12,712 nucleotides of DNA from an uncultured Eubacterium sp. (GTDB lineage Bacteria > Bacillota_A > Clostridia > Lachnospirales > Lachnospiraceae): contig CAQBGY010000070.1 in assembly GCA_948759685.1 (NCBI GenBank), positions 1 to 12,712 of the forward strand, read 5' to 3'. How positions within the stretch are numbered: the stretch's first letter is position 1; each line of letters opens with the position of its first letter. Below are positions 1 to 6,696 of this stretch, in pieces. The notes under the pieces are model-generated. The model ran no database searches. It saw only the letters and a program-made list of their open reading frames with translations, and was not told where the DNA came from. A program made the position numbers and the translations under genes.

Positions 1-180
1 TATTCAAAAACTTATTTTCTCTTACCTATTGACTTTTGATAGTTGGTCTTTCTTTTTTATAAATTCACTCGATGGTTATTACCCCCCAATGATATTTGTA
101 GTTTATCACGAAATCGTTTTTAATACAATTATCCCAAAGCCAATAAAAACATCACCACTCTTTTTATTTTAAATAAGATT
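1..180. other. A/T-rich left-edge region, no gene seen
   Basis: No tRNA, credible coding frame or strong promoter is visible here. On the plus strand a TTGACT at 29-34 is followed by TATAAA at 59-64, which is too far apart for a normal sigma-A promoter. Short frames lack a Shine-Dalgarno site. The region lies beyond the terminator of the first tRNA cluster and probably belongs to whatever gene lies off the left edge. Confidence 0.4.
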
Positions 181-226
181 TAAACAAAAAAACGATATCC
201 ATTACTTATAGTAACAAATATCGTTT
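181..226 (-). terminator. Intrinsic terminator of the Pro-to-Lys tRNA cluster
   Basis: On the minus strand the arms AAACGATAT (218-226) and ATATCGTTT (190-198) form a 9-bp stem followed by a T run (complement of 186-192). A smaller stem (TTAC/GTAA) can form in the loop. It sits about 10 bases past the end of tRNA-Lys and would end the six-tRNA transcript. Confidence 0.85.
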
Positions 227-236
227 CCCTTTCAAG

Positions 237-309
237 TGAGGCACGGGGGATTCGAACCCCCGACAACTTGATTAAAAGTCAAGTGCTCTACCATCTGAGC
301 TAGTGCCCC
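237..309 (-). tRNA. tRNA-Lys(TTT)
   Basis: This is a 73-nt cloverleaf. The anticodon loop CTTTTAA sits between CTTGA and TCAAG, giving anticodon TTT. The T-loop is TTCGAAT. The acceptor stem GGGGCAC pairs with GTGCCTC with one G-T pair, and the discriminator base is A. CCA is not encoded. It is the last gene of the cluster in transcription order. Confidence 0.97.
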
Positions 310-347
310 TTATTATTTATTCTATTATGAGTATCTAACCCATGAAA

Positions 348-419
348 CTGGGCTAGCTGGATTCGAACCAGCGAATGCAGGAGTCAAAGTCCTGTGCCTT
401 ACCGCTTGGCGATAGCCCA
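348..419 (-). tRNA. tRNA-Gln(TTG)
   Basis: This is a 72-nt cloverleaf. The acceptor stem TGGGCTA/TAGCCCA begins with the T1-A72 pair typical of tRNA-Gln. The anticodon stem-loop CAGGA-CTTTGAC-TCCTG gives anticodon TTG. The discriminator is G and CCA is not encoded. Confidence 0.97.
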
Positions 420-427
420 TTGTGTAA

Positions 428-501
428 GGTGGCTAGAGGGATTCGAACCCTCGGCCTCCAGAGCCACAATCTGGCGCGCTAACCAACTGCGCTATAGCCA
501 C
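428..501 (-). tRNA. tRNA-His(GTG)
   Basis: The anticodon stem-loop CCAGA-TTGTGGC-TCTGG gives anticodon GTG. The acceptor stem GTGGCTA/TAGCCAC is extended by a genome-encoded G at position 502 (G-1), which can pair with discriminator C73 at 428. The extra G-1:C73 pair is the histidine identity element. CCA is not encoded. Confidence 0.97.
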
Positions 502-526
502 CATGCCTCTGGTTTAATCCAGAAAG

Positions 527-600
<74 letters not shown>

Positions 601-621
601 AAGCTATATATTTCATATAGA

Positions 622-692
622 AGCGGGTGATGGGAATCGAACCCACATATCCAGCTTGGAAGGCTGGTGTTCTACCACTGAACTACACCCGC
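622..692 (-). tRNA. tRNA-Gly(TCC)
   Basis: This is a 71-nt cloverleaf with acceptor stem GCGGGTG/CACCCGC and anticodon stem-loop CCAGC-CTTCCAA-GCTGG, giving anticodon TCC. The discriminator is T and CCA is not encoded. Only five bases separate it from the upstream tRNA-Pro. Confidence 0.97.
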
Positions 693-697
693 ATATA

Positions 698-772
698 TCG
701 GGGTGACAGGATTCGAACCTGCGGCCTCCTGATCCCAAATCAGGCGCTCTAGCCAAGCTGAGCCACACCCCG
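698..772 (-). tRNA. tRNA-Pro(TGG)
   Basis: This is a 75-nt cloverleaf, the first gene of the cluster. The acceptor stem CGGGGTG/CACCCCG begins with the C1-G72 pair typical of tRNA-Pro. The anticodon stem-loop CCTGA-TTTGGGA-TCAGG gives anticodon TGG. The discriminator is A and CCA is not encoded. Confidence 0.97.
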
Positions 773-806
773 GATTGCTATGCTTATTTTTCACAGCGCA
801 AGAGTT

Positions 807-835
807 ATTATAAGTGAAGGTCACAATAAAGTCAA
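807..835 (-). promoter_or_regulatory. Sigma-A promoter of the Pro-to-Lys tRNA cluster
   Basis: On the minus strand TTGACT (830-835) is separated by exactly 17 bases from a perfect TATAAT (807-812). Transcription would begin near 800, about 28 bases before tRNA-Pro. The near-consensus boxes fit a stable-RNA promoter. Confidence 0.88.
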
Positions 836-840
836 GCAAA

Positions 841-866
841 ATTTGTAAATTTTTTTATTTTTTTTT
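841..866 (-). promoter_or_regulatory. A-tract UP element of the tRNA promoter
   Basis: Directly upstream of the TTGACT box, the minus strand carries two phased A tracts (complement of the T runs at 850-866) and then ATTTAC. Such A/T-rich sequence upstream of -35 is where the alpha-subunit C-terminal domain of RNA polymerase binds at strong stable-RNA promoters. The role is inferred from position and composition. Confidence 0.5.
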
Positions 867-867
867 A

Positions 868-929
868 ATGCCTTTTTTCCTGTAAATCTTTTCGCCTTTA
901 GAAGCACTGGATTTACAGGAAAAAGGCAT
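868..929. repeat. Long inverted repeat between the glucanase gene and the tRNA promoter
   Basis: The arms at 868-888 and 910-929 are complementary (about 20 bp, with one extra T in the left arm) around a 21-base loop. It lies 31 bases past the glucanase stop codon, where a terminator is expected. In the minus-strand direction, however, the stem is followed by A tracts rather than T tracts. Only a plus-strand transcript would meet a T run (931-935). It may act as an RNA 3'-end stabiliser or as a barrier to plus-strand transcription. Confidence 0.6.
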
Positions 930-959
930 CTTTTTATCAGAATAATTTATTTGAAAATA

Positions 960-1259
960 CTATTTAACTCTATATTTTTTTACAGCTGAATACTTGCCAT
1001 ATATTTTTTTCTTTCCAACCACTTTATAAGCTCTTACCTTGATGTAATATACTTTTTTCTTTTTCAGTCTTGCTTTAATATAGCGGTTCTTATTTCTTCT
1101 GATTGTTTTTCTGACTTTAAACTTTCCTTTTTTACCAATACGGATTGCTACCTGATAACCACGTACTCCTTTAATTTTTTTCCACTTAATATTAATTTTT
1201 CTACGAGCCTTCTTCTTAATCTTAAGTCTCTTAACTTTTTTCGGTGGTTTTACTTTCTT
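960..1259 (-). other. Region encoding the Lys/Arg-rich FN3-like C-terminal domain
   Basis: Residues 1373-1471 of the glucanase contain 47 Lys/Arg in 99 residues and no Asp or Glu. The hydrophobic pattern (a Trp in an early strand, a GYQV strand, then YYIKVRAY near the end) follows an FN3 fold. A net charge near +47 suggests electrostatic attachment to wall teichoic acid or another polyanion. That role is inference. Confidence 0.7.
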
Positions 1260-4200
1260 CGTAGTAACACTTATTTTTGCTGTAGTTGTAGGATTTTTAT
1301 CCTCCCCACCAGTCACACCCGGAGTAGTTGTCTGATCTGTATTACCTCCAGTTACATCCGGTGTTGTTGTCTGGTCTGTGCCTCCTCCTGTTACATCAGG
1401 TGTCGTTGTCTCCGGTGTAGTAACACCATTTTCAGTGGTTGTTTCAACTGGTGCCGGTGTAGTAACAGGAGGAACTGTTGTCTCTGGTTCTTTATCATAA
1501 TAAACTTCCAATTCCAAAGAATTATCATCCTTAACTACACCTGTCAACTTACTTTTCGCTGTATTGATACTGTATCCGTTAAAGGCTTTTACTTTCGCCA
1601 CAACAGCTTCGCCGACAATGCCTGTAAATTTCTCTGATGCATCGCTCTTTTCTTCATATCCGCTAAAATCTGCTTTCTGCAGGTAATAACGTACACGATA
1701 ATCTGCTTTCTTCTTCTGTGTGCTCTGATCTTTCAGCTCTGCAACAGAAACCATAACCCAGTCTGTAAATTCCTGATCCTGAATATTAAAGCGGTATACC
1801 ACATACTGGCTGTCCTGAACTTTTCCTATATTCTTTTTAAAGGCTGTTCCTTCTTTATCCATATAGTATCCCGGCATTCCTGCACCATTACTTGATACTG
1901 CACTGTCAAATACACTCTGTGCCTCTGTCTTATTATCACATAATTTATAATATACCAATGCCATAGATTTATCCTGTGCATCATTAATTACAAATGTAAG
2001 ACTATTATCCGCTCCAATAAATGCTCCTCTGCCTTCTGTTAACTCGCCGCCATTTCCTTTTTCTAAATCATAATATAAACGTAGTACCAGTTTATTATCT
2101 GCTAAAACAGTACCTTCTGTTACGGAATTAGAATTTAATACATATCCATCATAATTCTTTGCTTCAGCTGAAACTTTAGTTCCAATAATACTGCTGATTG
2201 TCTTCGTATCTTCCGAAACAATCTCATATCCATTTCTTTCTTCTTTCTGCTTATAATACTCTACCGTATAACTGGATATCGTTGATTCATCTAAAAACTT
2301 AGCATAAAGTACCAGATTCCCTGCTGTAGACTCAGTAATTCCCATAATCTGGTTTGTATACTGTGCGTCTGTATACCAGCCTTCAAAACGGAAACCTTCT
2401 TTTACAGCCGGATTTAACGCAATCGTACTTCCATATCTGTAAGAAGCAGGATTATTTCCACTAATTGTACCACCAGCTAACGAATACTGAACAGTATAAC
2501 TGTTACGTTTATAATAAACTTTTATTGTTCCTGAATTATCTTCTTTCACTGGAGCCGTTAAAACATTATTTGCATTGGCTGCATCAAATGTAAATCCACT
2601 GATATTCTGTGGCTGGTATGTATAAGTTTCTGTGTCTGCCTTTACATTAATCTGTCTGTTGCTCTTGTCATAACCTGTTCCTGCATAGTTTTCCAGATAA
2701 ACTTCTAAATTCACTTTCTGTGTATTTCCTAAAAGTTCACTTGCATCTGTTTCCGGATTTTCACCATTTCCCATTTTCGGACCTTCATAAGTAGAATTCG
2801 CAGGAACATCTACATATGTTTTATCTGAGAAATAGATTCTCTGGTCTTCTTTTGTATGGTTTTCTACTACATACGTTTTTACACCATCTTTATTCAATAC
2901 AACTGCAAACGGTGAACTTGCAGTAATTGAGAAATCCTGTGTTCCATATTTCTTCAGACTAGTAATATACCCTAAAGTATGGGCTCTGGACTCACCATTT
3001 TCTATTCTTCCATCATCACTAACATCATACATTTTTAATGCTGCATCTGCATCGTAAAATGCATAATACTCTGCCACAATATCCTGATTAACATCATGAT
3101 TTGTCAGCATATCCATGCCACCGGCAAATCTATCTACAATCGCATCTTTATTATTTACAAAATTGGTCCACTGCATACTGTTTTCACCAATACTGTCCAC
3201 GACTGATTTTACTTTCTCAGGATATTTCCCTAAATAAAGAGATGCACCTGTAATTGGCAGCATAGAGATTGTTGATGCTTCTATAGGATTTTCTGTCCAC
3301 CATGCTGTATGGTCATAACGGCCTCCGAATAATCTTGAAACAATCTGTAAATTAAAATTATCTTTATCTTCATACCCATCTGTGAAAATTTCATCATGAA
3401 CATCATAGAAATAATCTTCGATTGCCGCAATTTCCGTTGTATACATATAAATACCGAGGTCACGTATCTGTTCATCTCCTACGGCTTCACCCCACATAAT
3501 AAGGGATGCCCATGCATTCACTGCCTCTGATGATGATTCCTGATTATTTCCACCACTAAGACCACCTTTTTCAGTTAATAATTTTCCATTCTCATCATAC
3601 TCATAATTTGCTACACCTGATGCCCATGAATGGCCTTCATAAATATCAAAATTTCTAAGGAAAGGATATTTAGCAGGACTATTTTTATTAAAACTGCTTC
3701 CATCCCGATTGGTATTGGCAAAATCACTAATCATCTCATAAACCATACCACCCCATTCTTTTGCCCATTCCGGATCTTTCATCGCAACAGCAGCTGCTGC
3801 CTTAATCCAATATCCATAGTGGAAATGATGATCATTTAACTGTTGATCTGTAGCGTAAGATGCAGGATAACCAATCAATGTTCCATAGTCTTCATTATAA
3901 TAGAAATAATCATCAATAAAGTCACCACTGATATAACCTGAATACGGATCAAACCAGAACTGAAGATAATTTTCTACACCCGCAACCATTTCATCTGTAA
4001 TGACCTTCATATCTTTATCCTCGTCAAACTGACCTGAAAGCCATATTGCATCTGCTAAAGTATTTAAATTCTTTCCTACCCAGTATGTATCATATCCACC
4101 ATATTGACCTTCCAAAAAACAAATCCATTGTGGATCATCTTTGTGCTTTCTATAATCATATAAGTATCCTAACTGATCTTTTATTTGTCCTATGGTAGTT

Positions 4201-5375
4201 TCATCGTCTGTCACCGGAAGTCCAGTCAATATTCCGTTGTATGACATTTGTGTAACATATTCTGTTCCAACAATAGTTTTCATTGTTCCACGTACAGTAT
4301 CATAAGTATACTTGGTATATGCTTCTTCTGAATAACGCCACTGATGTGGATACAGTGCAATAATTGTATCTCCACCAACTGCTCCTGTTTCCATATTTTT
4401 TGTTGTAACACTATATTTTGTAACTAATTTTGAAGAATTTTTAAGATATTCCCACTGTACTTTCGTATCTGTAATAAAATTAAATGCATACTGAGCATAT
4501 AACCCCCATGCCTCATCACTGCCATCCGGTAATATTGCAATGGACAAATATTTTGCATTTGCCGGCATATTGGCTGTCAGTTTTCCGCCTGCATTTGTCC
4601 ATGTTGTTCCTTTTGGTGCGTTCACGCTATAATAATGTGTTTTGCCATCTTTTTTATTTTTCAGGCTGACACCCAGACAGTTAGAAGATGTGGAATTCTT
4701 ATATATTGCCAAATCTGTTGCACCTGCCCCTAATGAAATTGTTGCTTTTAAATTTTCAAAAGTGTAATATGCATAAGGCGTTCCCTTCGCCAAAGTAGCA
4801 CGCATAGAAGATGTTCCTGCATTATTTTCCATCAGAATTTCATAAGTCCAGTCTGTCGTCTTATCCACTCTGGCATCTTTTGCAGAAAATCCTTCTCCAC
4901 CCACTACCAATTCTACCGTATTATCATTGAGATAACTTTCTACCATTGGCTCATTATCAACACTGTTTTTCAAAGTAGTCACAGCCGGTGCTGCCATCTG
5001 CATACCATTACTTGCAGCCCTGTAAGCCAATGGATGTGCATATAAAGATTCTGAATACTGGTCAAAAACAATAGAACTTGCCCAGTCATTTGTAGGCACT
5101 GTTCCAACCGTCTCCCGATAATTATCTGTCAAATATGTTACTGACGGCGGCAGTGTATCCTTTCTGTCTTTCCATGTCTGTCCCCAGTCATCGGTACCTA
5201 CACCGTAAACTTCCGTTTTAAATCCGCCTTTATCAAGCATAACGGAACTTTCTTCTGAGTAAAAATCTACTGTTGCTGCTTGTGTTACATTTCCTGTAAC
5301 CGGTATTCCTGTCACAACCATTGCTGTTGTACACAATAATACCATTGCTTTTTTCAGCATTTTCTGCTTTCTCAT
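960..5375 (-). CDS. Secreted GH81 endo-beta-1,3-glucanase with MucBP-like, InlB-type and basic FN3-like domains
   Basis: This 1471-residue exported enzyme is predicted to cleave internal beta-1,3-glucan bonds (laminarin, curdlan or fungal-wall type) by inversion. A Lys-rich signal peptide covers residues 1 to about 34. The GH81 region covers about 50-780, with the family signature NDHHFHYGY at 514-522. Asp515 matches the family's catalytic acid, and NQESSSEA supplies the base Glu613 with Glu617. The C-terminal part holds a MucBP-like repeat (about 887-957), an InlB/Listeria-Bacteroides repeat (959-1027), MucBP-like repeats (1035-1108 and 1225-1296), an unassigned stretch between the last two, a Thr/Pro linker with three 13-residue repeats, and a very basic FN3-like tail (1373-1471). 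I chose the ATG at 5375 because AGGAGAG precedes it and the signal peptide starts there. An ATG 26 codons upstream lies inside the terminator hairpin. I see no frameshift. Substrate is inferred from the family. Confidence 0.93.
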   Translation of the reverse strand: MRKQKMLKKAMVLLCTTAMVVTGIPVTGNVTQAATVDFYSEESSVMLDKGGFKTEVYGVGTDDWGQTWKDRKDTLPPSVTYLTDNYRETVGTVPTNDWASSIVFDQYSESLYAHPLAYRAASNGMQMAAPAVTTLKNSVDNEPMVESYLNDNTVELVVGGEGFSAKDARVDKTTDWTYEILMENNAGTSSMRATLAKGTPYAYYTFENLKATISLGAGATDLAIYKNSTSSNCLGVSLKNKKDGKTHYYSVNAPKGTTWTNAGGKLTANMPANAKYLSIAILPDGSDEAWGLYAQYAFNFITDTKVQWEYLKNSSKLVTKYSVTTKNMETGAVGGDTIIALYPHQWRYSEEAYTKYTYDTVRGTMKTIVGTEYVTQMSYNGILTGLPVTDDETTIGQIKDQLGYLYDYRKHKDDPQWICFLEGQYGGYDTYWVGKNLNTLADAIWLSGQFDEDKDMKVITDEMVAGVENYLQFWFDPYSGYISGDFIDDYFYYNEDYGTLIGYPASYATDQQLNDHHFHYGYWIKAAAAVAMKDPEWAKEWGGMVYEMISDFANTNRDGSSFNKNSPAKYPFLRNFDIYEGHSWASGVANYEYDENGKLLTEKGGLSGGNNQESSSEAVNAWASLIMWGEAVGDEQIRDLGIYMYTTEIAAIEDYFYDVHDEIFTDGYEDKDNFNLQIVSRLFGGRYDHTAWWTENPIEASTISMLPITGASLYLGKYPEKVKSVVDSIGENSMQWTNFVNNKDAIVDRFAGGMDMLTNHDVNQDIVAEYYAFYDADAALKMYDVSDDGRIENGESRAHTLGYITSLKKYGTQDFSITASSPFAVVLNKDGVKTYVVENHTKEDQRIYFSDKTYVDVPANSTYEGPKMGNGENPETDASELLGNTQKVNLEVYLENYAGTGYDKSNRQINVKADTETYTYQPQNISGFTFDAANANNVLTAPVKEDNSGTIKVYYKRNSYTVQYSLAGGTISGNNPASYRYGSTIALNPAVKEGFRFEGWYTDAQYTNQIMGITESTAGNLVLYAKFLDESTISSYTVEYYKQKEERNGYEIVSEDTKTISSIIGTKVSAEAKNYDGYVLNSNSVTEGTVLADNKLVLRLYYDLEKGNGGELTEGRGAFIGADNSLTFVINDAQDKSMALVYYKLCDNKTEAQSVFDSAVSSNGAGMPGYYMDKEGTAFKKNIGKVQDSQYVVYRFNIQDQEFTDWVMVSVAELKDQSTQKKKADYRVRYYLQKADFSGYEEKSDASEKFTGIVGEAVVAKVKAFNGYSINTAKSKLTGVVKDDNSLELEVYYDKEPETTVPPVTTPAPVETTTENGVTTPETTTPDVTGGGTDQTTTPDVTGGNTDQTTTPGVTGGEDKNPTTTAKISVTTKKVKPPKKVKRLKIKKKARRKINIKWKKIKGVRGYQVAIRIGKKGKFKVRKTIRRNKNRYIKARLKKKKVYYIKVRAYKVVGKKKIYGKYSAVKKYRVK
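1293..1409 (-). repeat. Three 13-codon repeats encoding the Thr/Pro/Gly linker
   Basis: Three tandem units encode TTTPDVTGGGTDQ, TTTPDVTGGNTDQ and TTTPGVTGGEDKN (residues 1323-1361 of the glucanase). They form a flexible extracellular linker between the MucBP-like repeats and the basic tail. Such tandem units often vary in copy number. Confidence 0.85.
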
Positions 5376-5412
5376 AGTCTCTCTCCTATCTTTTTTATTG
5401 TTCGTTCCTCTT

Positions 5413-5424
5413 TGAAACGTTTCA
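5413..5424. promoter_or_regulatory. 12-bp perfect palindrome, LacI-family-type operator
   Basis: TGAAACGTTTCA is a perfect palindrome with the central CG and AAACGTTT core seen in operators of LacI/GalR-family repressors such as PurR, RbsR and GalR. It is two bases shorter than a standard 14-bp CcpA cre site. It lies 38 bases upstream of the glucanase start codon, downstream of both the predicted promoter and the leader terminator, where a bound repressor could block elongation. No regulator gene is in the window. Confidence 0.6.
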
Positions 5425-5431
5425 TCCCCTG

Positions 5432-5462
5432 AAAAAAATAAGCAGCTATACATAGCTGCTTA
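5432..5462 (-). terminator. Intrinsic terminator in the glucanase leader, downstream of the rdgB operon
   Basis: A perfect 10-bp stem (5439-5448 with 5453-5462) with a 4-base loop is followed on the minus strand by seven T residues. It would end the rdgB-phosphoesterase transcript 80 bases past its stop codon. The best promoter for the glucanase lies upstream of it, so the hairpin is also in the glucanase leader and could act as an attenuator. Confidence 0.88.
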
Positions 5463-5484
5463 CATTTGTCCATACTTAAATTTT

Positions 5485-5513
5485 ATTATATTAAGAATTT
5501 CACCATTTCACAA
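5485..5513 (-). promoter_or_regulatory. Predicted sigma-A promoter of the glucanase gene
   Basis: TTGTGA (5508-5513) is 17 bases from a perfect TATAAT (5485-5490), with the start expected near 5478. That gives a leader of about 100 bases containing the terminator hairpin and then the LacI-type palindrome. A weaker pair (ATGAAA, 17 bases, AACAAT) overlaps the palindrome beyond the terminator and is the main alternative. Confidence 0.65.
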
Positions 5514-5541
5514 GTGTTCTAATTTTATTTTAGTTCATTTT

Positions 5542-6024
5542 TTATACATACTGTATTCTTATATCTGTTTTTCCCTTATCATCAATTTTCATCAATGCAT
5601 AAGTAGGTTTATGATTTAATTGTCTCGGCTGGCTCACACTTCCCGGATTTACAATAATAACCCCGCTGTAGACAGAATTATCCGGTATATGAGTATGACC
5701 ATACATTGCAATATTACACTGATTTTCTTTTGCCGCATAACATAATCTGTCTATGCCAAAATTCACACCATAGTGATGCCCATGAGTGATAAAAATACGA
5801 TTATTTCCAATTTCCAATACATCAAACAGTGGATGTGCTGCATTATAATCACAGTTTCCTTTCACAAAACTTATCTCGCACCCACAGATTTCCTTTAATT
5901 GCATCTCCTGACCAATTATATCTCCCAAATGAATTACCCGACTCACATTATGTTCTTTTCCCATGATTTTGCGAACATTATTCAAATTCCCATGCGAATC
6001 ACTAATTATAACCACTTTTATCAT
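5542..6024 (-). CDS. YfcE/MJ0936-family metallophosphoesterase
   Basis: This 160-residue cytosolic protein has the compact calcineurin-like fold of the YfcE/MJ0936 family, metal-dependent phosphodiesterases whose natural substrate is mostly unknown. The two-metal site is complete: DSHG (Asp9, His11), GD (Asp35), GNCD (Asn57), the His at 81 in THGHH, and GHTH (His110, His112). Length is normal for the family. It starts five bases after the rdgB stop codon, with AAGGAAG inside the end of rdgB as the likely ribosome site, so the two are probably translationally coupled. The pairing of rdgB with this phosphoesterase is common in Firmicutes. A perfect terminator follows at 5432-5462. Confidence 0.93.
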   Translation of the reverse strand: MIKVVIISDSHGNLNNVRKIMGKEHNVSRVIHLGDIIGQEMQLKEICGCEISFVKGNCDYNAAHPLFDVLEIGNNRIFITHGHHYGVNFGIDRLCYAAKENQCNIAMYGHTHIPDNSVYSGVIIVNPGSVSQPRQLNHKPTYALMKIDDKGKTDIRIQYV

Positions 6025-6029
6025 TCGCT

Positions 6030-6623
6030 TTAAAGTCTTCCTTTCAAGATTTCTTTCATCTGCTCCAAAGCCTTTCCTCTATGACTGATACTATTCTTTA
6101 ATTCCGGTGCCATTTCTCCTGTCGTCATTTCATACTCCGGAACATATACGATCGGATCATATCCAAAACCGTTCTTACCTTTTTGCTCATAGGCAATCAA
6201 ACCTTCAATCGTGCCTTTACATGTAACAACCTCTCCATTAGGAAATGCTACTGCAATCGCACAGACAAACCTGGCACTTCGATCTTTTCCCTTTGCATCT
6301 TTTAATTTATCAATAATATAGTTATTCTTTATATCATAACTGGTATCCTCGCCTAAAAATCTTGCAGAATATATTCCGGGTGCACCGTCTAAATAATCTA
6401 CTTCTAATCCCGAATCATCCGCAATGGCAATTTCACCTGTAATTTCCATAACCGTCTTTGCCTTGATAACCGCATTTTCTTCAAAAGTTGTGCCGTCCTC
6501 TACAATCTCTACATCAACTCCTGCTGCTTTCATTGTACAAAGTTCCACATCAAAGTCTTCCATCATCATATTAACTTCTCTTACTTTATTTTCATTGGTT
6601 GTCGCAAAAATAATCTTCTTCAT
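6030..6623 (-). CDS. rdgB: XTP/dITP diphosphatase (non-canonical purine NTP pyrophosphatase)
   Basis: This 197-residue cytosolic enzyme hydrolyses dITP, ITP and XTP to the monophosphate and pyrophosphate, keeping deaminated purines out of DNA and RNA. The HAM1/RdgB signatures are present in order: FATTNENKVREV at the N terminus, DGTTFEENAVIKAK, the metal and base pocket IADDSGLEVDYLDGAPGIYSAR, GFGYDPIV, and SISHRGKAL near the C terminus. Two in-frame ATGs exist. The one at 6632 overlaps the Shine-Dalgarno AAAGGA itself, whereas the one at 6623 has AAGGA eight bases upstream and gives the usual MKKIIFAT start, so I chose 6623. It is the first gene of a two-gene operon with its own promoter at 6669-6696. 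Confidence 0.95.
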   Translation of the reverse strand: MKKIIFATTNENKVREVNMMMEDFDVELCTMKAAGVDVEIVEDGTTFEENAVIKAKTVMEITGEIAIADDSGLEVDYLDGAPGIYSARFLGEDTSYDIKNNYIIDKLKDAKGKDRSARFVCAIAVAFPNGEVVTCKGTIEGLIAYEQKGKNGFGYDPIVYVPEYEMTTGEMAPELKNSISHRGKALEQMKEILKGRL

Positions 6624-6668
6624 AATATCCATCCTTTGTGTTTTTTATTTTAATTCATATTCCTTTAC

Positions 6669-6696
6669 ATTATATCTTTACTTATTCGCCTGTTAA
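6669..6696 (-). promoter_or_regulatory. Sigma-A promoter of the rdgB-phosphoesterase operon
   Basis: TTAACA (6691-6696) is followed after 16 bases by a perfect TATAAT (6669-6674). The -35 box overlaps the stop codon of the upstream protease gene, and no terminator separates the two operons. Read-through from the protease could therefore add to rdgB expression. Confidence 0.75.

Noticed and set aside
1293..1409. CRISPR-like or mobile repeat
   Set aside because: The three 39-base units are in frame and encode a Thr/Pro/Gly linker. There are no spacers between them and no cas genes nearby.
3281..3475. Minus-strand 64-codon frame and plus-strand frames at 3630-3839 and 4484-4669
   Set aside because: All lie inside the GH81 coding region, whose own frame is continuous and shows family motifs throughout. 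They are out-of-frame or antisense shadows.
5413..5424. CcpA catabolite-response (cre) site
   Set aside because: A standard cre is 14 bp with ten bases between TG and CA. This palindrome has eight, so I call it only a LacI-family-type operator.
5376..5453. Upstream in-frame extension of the glucanase from the ATG at 5453
   Set aside because: Its first codons lie in the terminator hairpin and the operator-like palindrome, it would bury the signal peptide, and a good AGGAGAG site supports the ATG at 5375.
6424..6696. Plus-strand frame opposite rdgB, and similar frames at 7109-7312, 7272-7457, 8019-8207, 8848-9093 and 10598-10927
   Set aside because: They are antisense to clearly functional genes, with no ribosome sites, no family motifs and compositions typical of reverse complements.
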